A DNA stretch of 64,000 nt from an uncultured Bacteroidales bacterium (GTDB lineage: Bacteria > Bacteroidota > Bacteroidia > Bacteroidales > UBA932), in NCBI GenBank assembly GCA_900318445.1, contig ONKO01000001.1, positions 248,001 through 312,000 of the forward strand, in the 5' to 3' direction. The notes below the pieces were generated by a model that saw only the letters and a list, made by a program, of their open reading frames with translations, searched no databases and was not told the DNA's origin. Of this stretch, positions 43,194-55,059 are shown piece by piece (within the stretch, counting starts at the first letter, position 1; the number at the start of each line of letters is the position of its first letter). Both the position numbers and the translations under genes were made by a program.

Positions 43194-45587
43194 CTACACG
43201 GGCCACACCAGCAGGCCGATGCGGTAGGCGGCGAAGGCGAAGATCCAGGCAACGAGGATGGTGTAGAGGCACAGGAGGATGGCCCACCACCAGGAACCGG
43301 TTTCGTTCTTTATGGCTACAAACGTGGCAATGCAGGGGAAGTACAGCAGCACGAAGACCATGTAGGCCAGGGCTGCGGCTGTGGGGATGGAGGCCTTGAG
43401 GGCGCTTTGGAGGGCGGTGTCACCTTCGTCGGCCGATGAAGCGGAACCTTCCTGCGCATACATCACGCCCAGGGAGCTGATGACCAGTTCCTTGGCGCCG
43501 ATGCCGGTGAGAAGGCCCACGTCCATCTTCCAGTTAAAACCCAGGTGCTCCAGGGCCGGCTCAACCGTTTTGCCCACCATGCCAATATAGGAATGCTCCT
43601 GCTGATAAGCCCCGGTGGCACCCTCATGACGCGGGAAGTAGCCCAGCGCCCAGATGGCAATGGAGAAGACAAGAATGGTGGTCGCCATCTTTTCCAGATA
43701 CTGTTTTCCCTTTTCCCAGGTGTGCCGGCCGATGGCGCGGGCGGTAGGTACGCGGTAAGGTGGCAGTTCCATCACAAAGGGGAGGTCGTCCTCCTTGATG
43801 AACTTGCCGATGATAAGGGCCGATAGTATGGCCACCACAATTCCCAGCAGATAGATACCCAGCAGGGCCGTAGCCGGATTCTCCGGGAAGAACGCCCCCG
43901 CAAACAGCACAAAGATGGGCAGGCGCCCGGCACAGGACATGAACGGGATAATGGCGATGGTAATGAGCCGGCTCTTCCGGCTCTCGATGGACCGTGTGGC
44001 CATAATGGCCGGCACATTGCATCCGAATCCCATCACCATGGGGATGAAACTCTTGCCGTGCAGCCCAATCTTATGCATGAGCTTGTCCACGATGAAAGCC
44101 GCGCGGGCCATGTACCCGCTGTCCTCCATGATGGAAATGAAGAAGTACAGGATAAGGATGTTGGGCAGAAACACCAGCACGCTGCCCACGCCTGCGATGA
44201 TGCCGTCCACCACCAGGTCCTTGGCCCATCCGTCCGGCATCCAGGACGCCACTTTCTCTCCAAACCAGGCCACCGCCGCGTCTATCCAGTCCATGGGATA
44301 CTGGCCGATGGTAAACGTCGCCCAGAAAATGAACCACAGAAGCAGGATAAAGATGGGGAACGCCGCCCACTGGTTGGTTACGAGCGCGTCAATCCGGTCT
44401 GTGAGGGTGCGTCGGGGACGCTCCTCCTGATACCGTTGATAGGTCTCGGCCAGGGCACCCTGGATGAAGGCATACTTGGCATCCACGATGGCACTCTCCA
44501 GCGAGGTTCCCATCAGGGCCTGAATGCGCTGCTGCTCGTCGGAGCGTGCATCGGCAATGTCCTGGATATTGCTGCAATCCTTCTTCAGCAGCTTTTCAAT
44601 ATCTTTGTCACCTTCCAGGTATTTGATGGTCAGGTATCGGGTGGAGTACTGTGCCTTGAGTTTCTCATTGTGAGCAATGTACGGCTGCACATGCTTGATT
44701 CCGAGCTCAATCTCCGCTCCGTGGTTGATGTGGATATGCCGCGCCAGTTTGGGATCCTGGTGCTCATAGATCCTGATAACGGTATCGAAGAGTTCGGAGA
44801 TTCCTTCCCCGCTGCGGCTTACCGTGGGACACACCGGCATACCCAGAAGGTATCCCAGCTGCACCGTGTCCAGCTTATCTCCCTTGTGGCGGAGCTCGTC
44901 GTACATATTGAGCGCCATCACCACGCGGAGGTTCATGTCAATGAGCTGTGTGGTAAGATAGAGGTTGCGCTCGATGTTGGAAGCGTCCACCACATTCACC
45001 ACCACGTCCGGCATGGTCTCCAGGAGGTTCTTTCGAACATAAAGCTCTTCGGGGGAGTAGGCCGATAGGGAATACGTGCCCGGAAGGTCCACGAGCGTAA
45101 TATCGTAGTCCTTGAAATGGAATTTTCCTTCCTTGGCGTCTACCGTGACGCCGGAATAATTGCCCACGTGCTCATGGGCGCCCGATGCAATGTTGAACAG
45201 GGAAGTTTTTCCACAGTTGGGGTTTCCCACCAGGGCTACGCGGATGTTGTGGTGCCGTTCCTCGGCCACATGGGCCAGGGCTTTTTCCAGCCGCTCCGTC
45301 TCTTCGAGGTCTGCGGGCAGCGCCTGCAGGTGCTCGTCGCTCACCAGGGCCTCGCGGGCCTCCTCTTCGGTAACGACCTCAATCTGGCGGGCTTCTTCCC
45401 GCCGCAGGGATACCTTGTAGCCGATGATTTCGTATTCAATGGGATCCTTGAGCGGTGCGTTCAGCACCACCCGTATTTCCTTACCCTGGATGAAGCCCAT
45501 CTCGATGAGGCGCTTGCGGAAACTGCCGTGTCCATGGACGCGGACAATGACCGCTTTCTCACCGGTGGCTAAATCTGCCAATATCAT
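43194..45587 (-). CDS. feoB: FeoA-FeoB fused ferrous iron transporter
   Basis: This inner-membrane Fe(II) uptake system carries FeoA and FeoB in one ~797-residue protein. The FeoA SH3-like domain (~1-75, ILADLATGEKAVIVRV) precedes the FeoB G domain with G1 GNPNCGKTS (~118), G3 DLPGTYSLS, G4 NMYD, and then about 8-10 membrane segments including GFGCNVPAIMATR and the GILLTGIGAKELV-like end. The ATG at 45587 gives FeoA its normal start; longer in-frame starts run past the TACCTTTG box. Iron would serve the Fe-S genes elsewhere in the window. Confidence 0.95.
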   Translation of the reverse strand: MILADLATGEKAVIVRVHGHGSFRKRLIEMGFIQGKEIRVVLNAPLKDPIEYEIIGYKVSLRREEARQIEVVTEEEAREALVSDEHLQALPADLEETERLEKALAHVAEERHHNIRVALVGNPNCGKTSLFNIASGAHEHVGNYSGVTVDAKEGKFHFKDYDITLVDLPGTYSLSAYSPEELYVRKNLLETMPDVVVNVVDASNIERNLYLTTQLIDMNLRVVMALNMYDELRHKGDKLDTVQLGYLLGMPVCPTVSRSGEGISELFDTVIRIYEHQDPKLARHIHINHGAEIELGIKHVQPYIAHNEKLKAQYSTRYLTIKYLEGDKDIEKLLKKDCSNIQDIADARSDEQQRIQALMGTSLESAIVDAKYAFIQGALAETYQRYQEERPRRTLTDRIDALVTNQWAAFPIFILLLWFIFWATFTIGQYPMDWIDAAVAWFGEKVASWMPDGWAKDLVVDGIIAGVGSVLVFLPNILILYFFISIMEDSGYMARAAFIVDKLMHKIGLHGKSFIPMVMGFGCNVPAIMATRSIESRKSRLITIAIIPFMSCAGRLPIFVLFAGAFFPENPATALLGIYLLGIVVAILSALIIGKFIKEDDLPFVMELPPYRVPTARAIGRHTWEKGKQYLEKMATTILVFSIAIWALGYFPRHEGATGAYQQEHSYIGMVGKTVEPALEHLGFNWKMDVGLLTGIGAKELVISSLGVMYAQEGSASSADEGDTALQSALKASIPTAAALAYMVFVLLYFPCIATFVAIKNETGSWWWAILLCLYTILVAWIFAFAAYRIGLLVWPV

Positions 45588-45608
45588 GATACGTACGAAT
45601 TTCGCTTG

Positions 45609-45616
45609 CAAAGGTA
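45609..45616 (-). promoter_or_regulatory. -7 box TACCTTTG for feoAB
   Basis: On the minus strand this matches TAnnTTTG, 21 nt from the ATG at 45587. The region is shared with the divergent acyltransferase gene. Confidence 0.6.
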
Positions 45617-45661
45617 CTGTTCTTTTTCTCTTCCGGCAATCCCTATTTGTGAGGATTTTTG

Positions 45662-45669
45662 TATTTTTG
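45662..45669 (+). promoter_or_regulatory. -7 box TATTTTTG for the nagX-like gene
   Basis: Exact TAnnTTTG with 6 nt to the ATG at 45676, another near-leaderless case. Confidence 0.65.
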
Positions 45670-45675
45670 TAAGTT

Positions 45676-46710
45676 ATGAACAAACGAGTAGAATCTGTAG
45701 ATGTCCTTCGGGGCCTTACCATGGCCTTCATGCTCATCGTAGACAATCCAGGCGGACGCATGTTCGCTCCCTTTAACCATGCAACCTGGAACGGGTTCAC
45801 CCCCACGGACTTTGTGTTCCCCACCTTCGTGTTCGTGATGGGTGTTTCCATGTTCCTGAGCCTTCGTAAACAGGAATTCAAACTTTCCTGGAAGGTGCTC
45901 AAACGCTTTCTCCTTATCCTTGGCATCGGCTGGCTGTGCAACTGGATCAGCAGGTGCGTCTGGGGCGGCGGCATCGTGGGCCTCGAAAACGTACGCCTGT
46001 CCGGCGTGCTGGTGCGCCTGGCCCTGTGCTATGGCCTGTCGGCCCTCATCGTATGTACGGTAAACCATAAATGGCTGGGCTGGGTGGCCGGCGCCATCCT
46101 CGCCGTCTATTCGGCCATCCTTCTTCTCGGAAACGGCTACGTCCACGGTCCGGAGAACATTCTGGCCCGGGTGGATACCGCTGTCCTCGGGCTCAACCAC
46201 ATGTATAAGTCCGACAACGGCGTAGACCCCGAAGGCCTGCTCTCCACTCTTCCGGCGGTGGCGCACACCCTCATCGGCTTTCTCATCGGCAAGCTCCTTG
46301 TGGAAAAAGATTTCCGCAAGATGGACGCCGTGGGAACCCTCATGCTGGTGGGCGGTTTCCTCCTGGGATACCTGCTCCCCATTAACAAGAAGGTATGGTC
46401 CCCGTCCTTCGTGCTGGTGTGCTGCGGCGCGGCAACCCTGCTTCTGAGCCTCTTCCACTGGCTCATTGACGAAAAGGGCGTGTGGAAGCATACGGGCTTC
46501 TGGAAGGTGTTCGGCTCCAACGCCATCCTGTGCTTCCTCCTGTGCGACGTCCTGGTCTGGACCATGCACGGAAGCGGCGCCTTCAAGGCCGTCATGGACT
46601 TCCTGGGCCGGAATGAGTGGACCTCGCTCCTTTATGCCGTAGCCGGCGTCATGCTCATCTACCTGATTGTCCTGCCCCTGTACAAGAGAAAAATCTTCAT
46701 TAAACTATAG
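45676..46710 (+). CDS. heparan-alpha-glucosaminide N-acetyltransferase-like membrane protein (NagX/DUF5009)
   Basis: The 344-residue protein has about ten hydrophobic segments. The family opening RVESVDVLRGLTMAFMLIVDNPG is followed by WNGFTPTDFVFPTFVFVMGVS, which includes conserved Asp/Pro positions of the HGSNAT-type acyltransferases. Such proteins pass an acetyl group from cytoplasmic acetyl-CoA to an amino sugar at the other face. The bacterial substrate is probably N-linked glucosamine, which is inference. A small barrel gene follows 4 nt downstream. Confidence 0.85.
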   Translation: MNKRVESVDVLRGLTMAFMLIVDNPGGRMFAPFNHATWNGFTPTDFVFPTFVFVMGVSMFLSLRKQEFKLSWKVLKRFLLILGIGWLCNWISRCVWGGGIVGLENVRLSGVLVRLALCYGLSALIVCTVNHKWLGWVAGAILAVYSAILLLGNGYVHGPENILARVDTAVLGLNHMYKSDNGVDPEGLLSTLPAVAHTLIGFLIGKLLVEKDFRKMDAVGTLMLVGGFLLGYLLPINKKVWSPSFVLVCCGAATLLLSLFHWLIDEKGVWKHTGFWKVFGSNAILCFLLCDVLVWTMHGSGAFKAVMDFLGRNEWTSLLYAVAGVMLIYLIVLPLYKRKIFIKL

Positions 46711-46714
46711 TACT

Positions 46715-47362
46715 ATGAAAAAAATCATCATTGGCGTGCTCTCTGCCGCCCTCTTCCTCATCGGAACCCAGTCCCATGCTCAGGTCCTTGCCGGAGCAGG
46801 TTATCTTTTTGCCTCCGAAAAAACCAGCGGCTTTGACGAAACCACTCCTTACCATGGTTTCTATATTGGAGCCAGCTACAATATCCATCTGGTGAAAGGC
46901 CTCAGCGTAGCGCCCGGCCTCTATGCCAACTTCCTGGCTCACAGCGAAAGTGCCGGTGCTGGCAGTGCCAAAGCCAATTTGTTTCTCATGGGTACTACTC
47001 GTGAATTTGCCCTCAACCTGCCCGTTAAACTCCGCTATTCCTTCCCCCTCGGAAACGACAGGAACATCTTTGCCTTTGCCGGTCCCGTTTTCCAGCTGGG
47101 TCTTACCAACAAAACCACGGTGAACGGCTCCGTGAGCTTTATGGGCCGTACCTATGGAGATGGAACCAAGGTGGATAACTATGATTCCAAGAACGGCACC
47201 GCCAACCGCTTCAACATCTACCTTGGCGGCGGAGTGGGCCTGCAGCTCGGAGATATCATCTTCCTGGTGGGCTACGACCACAACCTGCTGGATCTTGACC
47301 GCCTGGAAAACTACAAAACCAACCGCAATCAAATCAAAGTGGGCATAAGCCTCGATTTCTAA
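46715..47362 (+). CDS. porin-family outer-membrane beta-barrel protein, 215 aa
   Basis: The ATG at 46715 begins a signal peptide ending in SHAQ. Amphipathic strands with aromatic ends (YHGFYIGASYNIHLVKGL, FLVGYDHNLLDLDRL) and a final Phe (VGISLDF) identify a small PorT/OmpW-like barrel. Role unknown. It is in line with the acyltransferase gene upstream and the antiporter gene 10 nt downstream. Confidence 0.8.
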   Translation: MKKIIIGVLSAALFLIGTQSHAQVLAGAGYLFASEKTSGFDETTPYHGFYIGASYNIHLVKGLSVAPGLYANFLAHSESAGAGSAKANLFLMGTTREFALNLPVKLRYSFPLGNDRNIFAFAGPVFQLGLTNKTTVNGSVSFMGRTYGDGTKVDNYDSKNGTANRFNIYLGGGVGLQLGDIIFLVGYDHNLLDLDRLENYKTNRNQIKVGISLDF

Positions 47363-47372
47363 ACTGTAAGAC

Positions 47373-48698
47373 ATGGCCATCAACACCGAGCCGCAGCAGC
47401 ACCGGGCCCCCAGCAGCCGCAAGATGAACGGCTGGCTGGCCCTGAGCCCGTTATTCGTGTTCCTTGCCGTCTATCTGGCCGGTTCGCTGGTGGCCCACGA
47501 CTTTTACAAAGTACCGGTAGCAGCCGCATTCATCGTGGCGTCGGGCTATGCTCTCCTCATTACAAGGGGAGTAGACAAAACCGACGACAAAATCTCCATC
47601 TTCTCCGAGGGCGCCGGCAACAAGAACGTCCTCATCATGATCTGGATCTTTGTGCTGGCAGGGGCTTTTGCCTCCACGGCCAAGGATATCGGCGCCATTG
47701 ACGCCACGGTGAACGCCACGCTGCGCATCCTGCCCGGAAACCTCATCTATGCAGGTTTCTTCCTGGCAGCCTGCTTCATCTCCATGGCCATCGGCACCTC
47801 TGTGGGTACCATCGTGGCCCTCGTCCCCATTGCTACGGGCATTGCCTCCGAGACCGGCATCGGCCTGCCCTTCATGACCGCCATCATCGTGGGCGGCGCC
47901 TTCTTCGGAGACAACCTTTCTTTCATATCGGACACCACCGTGGCCGCCACCAAGAGCCAGGGATGTTCCATGAAGGACAAATTCCGCGTCAATCTCTGGA
48001 TTGCCGCCCCCGCCGCCATCCTCGCAACCCTCATCTATGTCCTCATGGGCCTTTCCGTTGAGGCCGTTCCGACGGCCGCTCCAGTTCAGTGGGTGGGACT
48101 CATCCCGTATCTTCTGGTCATCGGCCTGGCCCTCTCCGGAATGAATGTGGTGACGGTGCTGGCCATCGGAATCGGCATCAACGGCATCATCGGCTGGTGC
48201 ACCGGAGCCTACGGCTTCGTGGGCTGGATGGCTTCCATCGGCAGCGGCATCGGCTCCATGGGCGAGCTCATCATTGTGTCGCTGCTGGCCGGCGGCCTGT
48301 TGGAAATCATCCGCTACAATGGCGGCCTGCAGTTCATTATCGACGGTCTTACGCGCCGCATTGCAGGCCCCCGGGCAGCCGCCTTTTCCATTGCCGGATT
48401 GGTGTCGCTCGTAAACGTGTGCACGGCCAACAACACCATCGCCATCATCACCGTGGGCCCGCTGGCCCGCCACATCACCGAGCGTTTCGGCCTGGATCCC
48501 CGTAAATCGGCCTCCATCCTGGATACCTTCTCCTGCATGGTGCAGGGCATCCTTCCTTACGGCGCCCAGATGCTCATGGCAGCCGGCCTGTCGGGGGTGT
48601 CGGCCCTCTCCGTTACCGCCAACCTCTACTATCCCTTTGCCCTGGGCCTTGTGGCCTGCGCGTCCATCATCTTCCGTTTCCCGCGTAAGTACTCATGA
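47373..48698 (+). CDS. NhaC-family Na+/H+ antiporter
   Basis: The 441-residue protein has 11-12 membrane segments with the NhaC-type segments AIGTSVGTIVALVPIATGIA, GGAFFGDNLSFISDTTVAAT (membrane Asp residues used for ion binding) and CTANNTIAIITVGPLA. NhaC proteins exchange sodium for protons to hold cytoplasmic pH. It overlaps queH by 4 nt. Confidence 0.88.
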   Translation: MAINTEPQQHRAPSSRKMNGWLALSPLFVFLAVYLAGSLVAHDFYKVPVAAAFIVASGYALLITRGVDKTDDKISIFSEGAGNKNVLIMIWIFVLAGAFASTAKDIGAIDATVNATLRILPGNLIYAGFFLAACFISMAIGTSVGTIVALVPIATGIASETGIGLPFMTAIIVGGAFFGDNLSFISDTTVAATKSQGCSMKDKFRVNLWIAAPAAILATLIYVLMGLSVEAVPTAAPVQWVGLIPYLLVIGLALSGMNVVTVLAIGIGINGIIGWCTGAYGFVGWMASIGSGIGSMGELIIVSLLAGGLLEIIRYNGGLQFIIDGLTRRIAGPRAAAFSIAGLVSLVNVCTANNTIAIITVGPLARHITERFGLDPRKSASILDTFSCMVQGILPYGAQMLMAAGLSGVSALSVTANLYYPFALGLVACASIIFRFPRKYS

Positions 48699-49228
48699 GT
48701 AAGATTCTCCTGCATGCCTGCTGCGCACCCTGTTCCAGCGCCATCGTAGAATACATGATGCAAAACGGGATGCAGCCCGTCATTTTCTACTCCAATTCCA
48801 ACATTTACCCGCGGGAAGAGTACGACCACCGTCTGAACGAGTGCATCCGCTACGCGAAAAAGTGGGGCGTGGAGATTGTAGACGACGTGTACGACCACGC
48901 CGACTGGGGCCTCTGTGCCGTGGGGCTGGAGAAGGAGCCCGAAAGGGGAGGCCGATGCCTCCAGTGCTTCAAGTACCGCCTCCTGCGGGCGGCAAGGTAC
49001 GCGGCAGAAAACGGATTTGACACCCTTACCACCACTCTTGCCAGCTCCCGCTGGAAGAACCTGGACCAGGTGAACGAAGCCGGAAGGTGGGCCTGCGCGC
49101 AGGTGGAAGGCGTTACCTGGTGGGACCGCAACTGGCGCAAGGGCGGCCTTCAGGAACGCCGGAACCAGATCATAAAAGAAGAAAATTTCTACAATCAATT
49201 GTTCTGCGGCTGTGAATTTTCGCAATGA
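48695..49228 (+). CDS. queH: epoxyqueuosine reductase QueH
   Basis: QueH carries out the last step of queuosine synthesis in tRNA, reducing epoxyqueuosine; it is the non-cobalamin replacement for QueG. The 177-residue protein has LLHACCAPCSS, GGRCLQCFKYRL and LFCGCEFS, giving the paired cysteines for the Fe-S cluster and the second metal site. It starts inside the antiporter stop codon. Confidence 0.93.
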   Translation: MSKILLHACCAPCSSAIVEYMMQNGMQPVIFYSNSNIYPREEYDHRLNECIRYAKKWGVEIVDDVYDHADWGLCAVGLEKEPERGGRCLQCFKYRLLRAARYAAENGFDTLTTTLASSRWKNLDQVNEAGRWACAQVEGVTWWDRNWRKGGLQERRNQIIKEENFYNQLFCGCEFSQ

Positions 49229-49233
49229 TTTTG

Positions 49234-49241
49234 TATCTTTG
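49234..49241 (+). promoter_or_regulatory. -7 box TATCTTTG for the hemerythrin regulator
   Basis: Exact TAnnTTTG between the queH stop and the next ATG, with 8 nt to the start. It shows that the regulator has its own promoter despite being close to queH. Confidence 0.65.
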
Positions 49242-49249
49242 CGTCCCAA

Positions 49250-49999
49250 ATGAAAGCGCAAACTTCCCAACCGGTCCTGAATACGGCGGAGTTCTGCATT
49301 GATACCAGTCGCCTGCAGGACATTCTTACATTCCTCCGGAAGAGCCATCGCTACTACATGGATGTGATGGTACCCAATCTTGCGGCCAGTTTGGAGCGCC
49401 TCACCAAGCCCTGCAACGAACACCAGCGCCAAACCCTCTTCAAATTCTTCCAAGACTACAAAGAAGAGCTCATCACCCACTTTTCCTATGAGGAAAATGT
49501 GGCTTTTCCGTATATAGAGGCCATGCTGGCCGGAGAGCGCAGCTGCCAGTATTCCATCGAGGAGTACGAGCAGAACCACAGCAACATCCAGGAAAAACTG
49601 GACGACCTCAAAAACCTCATCACCCGTTCCCTTCCCAAGGAGTGCAGCCAGGAAGATGCCACACAGGCGCTGTACAACCTGTATAACCTGGAAATGGACC
49701 TCCAGAAGCACACGTTCATCGAGGACGACGTCCTCATCCCCGCCGCCATGCAGCTGGAGAAGAAGATGGAGCCCGTCGCGACAGGGGCCGATGAACTGAG
49801 CGCCCGCGAAAAGGAAATCCTCGTCTGCGTGGCCCAGGGCATGCTCAACAAGGAGATTGCCGACAAATTCAATCTCTCCATCTACACGGTCATCACCCAC
49901 CGCAAGAACATCACCCGCAAGACCGGCGTCAAGACGGTGGCGGGCCTCACGGTGTATGCCCTCCTGAACAACCTCATTGACATGAATACCATAGAGTAA
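49250..49999 (+). CDS. hemerythrin-like domain fused to a LuxR-type HTH regulator
   Basis: Residues ~20-165 form a four-helix hemerythrin (HHE) domain with His/Glu ligands in SHRYYMD, HFSYEENVAFPY, EQNHSNIQ and QKHTFIEDDVLIP. Residues ~180-249 are a LuxR/NarL winged helix (LSAREKEILVCVAQGMLNKEIADKFNLS). A di-iron centre usually senses oxygen or nitric oxide, so the protein may be an O2/NO-responsive regulator; that reading is inference. apt follows 1 nt after its stop, so both are likely read together. Confidence 0.83.
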   Translation: MKAQTSQPVLNTAEFCIDTSRLQDILTFLRKSHRYYMDVMVPNLAASLERLTKPCNEHQRQTLFKFFQDYKEELITHFSYEENVAFPYIEAMLAGERSCQYSIEEYEQNHSNIQEKLDDLKNLITRSLPKECSQEDATQALYNLYNLEMDLQKHTFIEDDVLIPAAMQLEKKMEPVATGADELSAREKEILVCVAQGMLNKEIADKFNLSIYTVITHRKNITRKTGVKTVAGLTVYALLNNLIDMNTIE

Positions 50000-50000
50000 T

Positions 50001-50576
50001 ATGAATTATAGCGATTTTATCAAATTCTATCCCGACTTTCCTATTAAGGGCGTCAACTTTGTGGACATCATTCCCTTCATTCAGGACAAGGAACTGTTCA
50101 GGAACCTGTGCAACGACCTCGCCGCCATGTGCGACGCGCCCAACGTAGCCGCCCCCGAGGCCCGCGGCTTCCTGTTCGGAGCCGGCATGCTCTATGCCGA
50201 TACTCCCATCCGCAACCTCATCCCGCTGCGCAAGAAAGGTAAGCTCCCCTTCGCCGAGGGAGACCTGGTGCAGGTGGAAATCATGAAGGAATATGGCCCC
50301 GACCACGTGTACTTCCGCCGCAGCGACCTCGCTGCCGGCGTTCCCGAAGGCGGCGTCCTGGAAGTAACCTTCTTCGACGACATCCTGGCAACCGGCGGCA
50401 CCGCCCGCGGACTGGCGCAGGGCCTCAATATGCAGAAAGTGGTCATTGACGGAAAGACCTATCCCGTCAAAGTGAAGGATTTCGTGTTCCTTGTGGAAAT
50501 TGACGACTTGCCCGGCCGCAGCAAACTGGAAGAGATTGCCCCGGTGAAGTCCCTCATCCACGTGACGGAAGGCTAA
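50001..50576 (+). CDS. apt: adenine phosphoribosyltransferase
   Basis: Apt recycles adenine to AMP with PRPP. The 191-residue protein has PDFPIKGVNFVDIIP, PEARGFLFGAGM, PLRKKGKLP and the PRPP loop FFDDILATGGTARG. It overlaps the convergent downstream gene by 4 nt and starts 1 nt after the hemerythrin regulator gene. Confidence 0.92.
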   Translation: MNYSDFIKFYPDFPIKGVNFVDIIPFIQDKELFRNLCNDLAAMCDAPNVAAPEARGFLFGAGMLYADTPIRNLIPLRKKGKLPFAEGDLVQVEIMKEYGPDHVYFRRSDLAAGVPEGGVLEVTFFDDILATGGTARGLAQGLNMQKVVIDGKTYPVKVKDFVFLVEIDDLPGRSKLEEIAPVKSLIHVTEG

Positions 50577-51058
50577 CGGCTCCGTTTGTAGTCAAAACCG
50601 TTTCCGTGCCAGGTCCAGGAATGGAGGGTTTCCCCTTCCCGAATGGAGACCACCTGGCGGAATACCCGGATCTCTTTCCCCTGAATGGGACCTATGGAAG
50701 CGGCAAAGACCCAGCGGCCACCGGAAAGTGTATAGAGGGTGAGTCCCACCTGGGAATTGTTCCTGCGGGCAACCACCAGGTCCGGAACACGGTTTCCGGT
50801 GAAGTCGTGGACGCCTACCACCACTTCCCCGCGGCCCCCTTCCAGGGCGGAACCTCCCACAGAGACATCTCCGCCGTCCACCATAACCTGAAAAACTTTA
50901 CCATCGGCCCGGAACTCCAGCGTGCCGGTGCGGCCATAGAAATAGCTGTCCAGCCCCACCACGAAGGTGCCCGACGCATTGTCCGCATAACTCCTTGTCT
51001 GAGCGGCAGAAAGAAGGCACCAGACAGTAGCCAGAAGTGTGAAAAAAAGCTTTTTCAT
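50573..51058 (-). CDS. hypothetical secreted protein, 161 aa
   Basis: The start MKKLFFTLLATVWCLLSAAQ (51058) is a signal peptide. The mature part has DFTGNRVPDLVVARRN, resembling an FG-GAP/VCBS calcium-loop repeat, and ends in WTWHGNGFDYK. It may be a small propeller fragment or one blade. A TATCTTTG box lies 6 nt before the ATG. No link to the purine genes around it is apparent. Confidence 0.65.
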   Translation of the reverse strand: MKKLFFTLLATVWCLLSAAQTRSYADNASGTFVVGLDSYFYGRTGTLEFRADGKVFQVMVDGGDVSVGGSALEGGRGEVVVGVHDFTGNRVPDLVVARRNNSQVGLTLYTLSGGRWVFAASIGPIQGKEIRVFRQVVSIREGETLHSWTWHGNGFDYKRSR

Positions 51059-51064
51059 ACCCCA

Positions 51065-51072
51065 CAAAGATA
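51065..51072 (-). promoter_or_regulatory. -7 box TATCTTTG for the secreted-protein gene
   Basis: Exact TAnnTTTG on the minus strand, 6 nt from the ATG at 51058. It is divergent from the guaB promoter. Confidence 0.65.
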
Positions 51073-51084
51073 AGGAAAATATAG

Positions 51085-54157
<3,073 letters not shown>

Positions 54158-54175
54158 TTCCGTGGCATATTAGCC

Positions 54176-54236
54176 GACTTCTCTTGGTTGTGGGTAACTT
54201 GACATTTTAGGTCAAGTTACCGTCAAAAAAGGCCTT
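54176..54236. repeat. 61-bp direct repeat, left copy, with internal palindrome
   Basis: Identical over 61 bp to 56981-57041. Its centre is an 11-bp inverted repeat GGTAACTTGAC/GTCAAGTTACC with an 8-nt loop, followed by AAAAAAGGCCTT. It could be a recombination site, a terminator or both. Flanking bases differ, so the repeat limits are sharp. Confidence 0.9.
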
Positions 54237-54240
54237 TTTT

Positions 54241-54275
54241 GCGGGTAACCGGACTAAAATTGTCACGTTACCCGC
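54241..54275. other. second GGTAAC/GTTACC hairpin
   Basis: GCGGGTAAC (54241-54249) pairs with GTTACCCGC (54267-54275) with a 17-nt loop. It echoes the palindrome of the 61-bp repeat just upstream and exists only at the left end. The remaining bases to 54357 show nothing clear. Confidence 0.5.
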
Positions 54276-54357
54276 AGAGCTATCTTTCCGGGCGCTCCGC
54301 CTCGAAATCGTCTCTCATAAGGGTGCGAAGAAAAGATAAGGCTCATCGGGTAAACAC

Positions 54358-54654
54358 TCATCGGCTCACCACGTGCCGCTCCACGACTTTGCCGTCTTCG
54401 TAGACCCAGAATGCCGTCGTGCCAGAGCCTTCGGGCGCGCGGCCGTACCATCGGCCTTCCTTCTCACGGCAGGCCTTTTTTGCGGCCTTAAGGGCGGCCT
54501 CGGCATCGGGATGAGGAATTTGTCGGCTGGTGTCTTTGGGCTTTTTTACGGGCCGACCTGGAATCCAGGAGGGGCGGGCATAACGAGGAGACCAGACATA
54601 GTCCGGAATCTCCGTTATCGGTGGGGCAACAAAAATGGGCTCATGTGGATTCAT
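54358..54654 (-). CDS. hypothetical small protein, 98 aa
   Basis: The start MNPHEPIFVAPP at 54654 lies 5 nt after a TACCTTTG box. The protein is Pro/Lys/Arg rich at the start (PSWIPGRPVKKPK), then has a helix with AEAALKAAKKACREKEGRWYG and ends EDGKVVERHVVSR. No domain is recognised. A longer in-frame extension to 55080 is antisense to the GNAT remnant and lacks protein-like composition, so I reject it. Confidence 0.6.
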   Translation of the reverse strand: MNPHEPIFVAPPITEIPDYVWSPRYARPSWIPGRPVKKPKDTSRQIPHPDAEAALKAAKKACREKEGRWYGRAPEGSGTTAFWVYEDGKVVERHVVSR

Positions 54655-54659
54655 GCGCC

Positions 54660-54667
54660 CAAAGGTA
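54660..54667 (-). promoter_or_regulatory. -7 box TACCTTTG for the small island gene
   Basis: Matches TAnnTTTG on the minus strand, with 5 nt to the ATG at 54654, like the host genes. Confidence 0.6.
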
Positions 54668-54671
54668 ATGC

Positions 54672-55052
54672 TTGCTTGTGCCAAAGTGCTGCCACTTCTA
54701 CTGTCCGCGGGCACAGGGTGGTGTCGGCAGTATCTCCGTTGAGCGGAAAGACGGTGACGAGAACAATGTTGGCGACTTGGGCTATAGGATTCTGACGTCG
54801 TGGTGGTCAAAGGGTATCGGCACGGTATCGGCACGGAAGCGGTACGGCATATGTGCGGGATTGCTCGTGAGGAGCTGGGGCTGGAGCGGATATCGGCTAC
54901 GGTGTTTGAGGGGAACCGGGCATCTGAGCGGGTACTGGAAAAGAACGGGTTCCGGCTGGAAGAAACGGCTGGAAGAAACGAAAACGGGGGCTGTTGTGAA
55001 GGGAGGGAAGGTGATGGATGTGAGGGTGTATTGTAATAATGATTCGGTTTAA
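54672..55052 (+). pseudogene. GNAT acetyltransferase remnant with two frame-shifting tandem duplications
   Basis: The frame from 54672 encodes GSISVERKDG and LGYRILTSWWSKGIGT, then leaves GNAT sense at an 11-bp tandem duplication (GGTATCGGCAC at 54813-54823 and 54824-54834). The neighbouring frame then carries the GNAT continuation EAVRHMCGIAREELGLERIS and NRASERVLEKNGFRLEE until a 13-bp duplication (54954-54966 and 54967-54979) returns the original frame for GAVVKGGKVMDVRVY. Removing one unit of each gives one continuous GNAT C-terminus. The N-terminal ~70-80 residues are also missing. Confidence 0.85.
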
Positions 55053-55059
55053 GGTTCAA

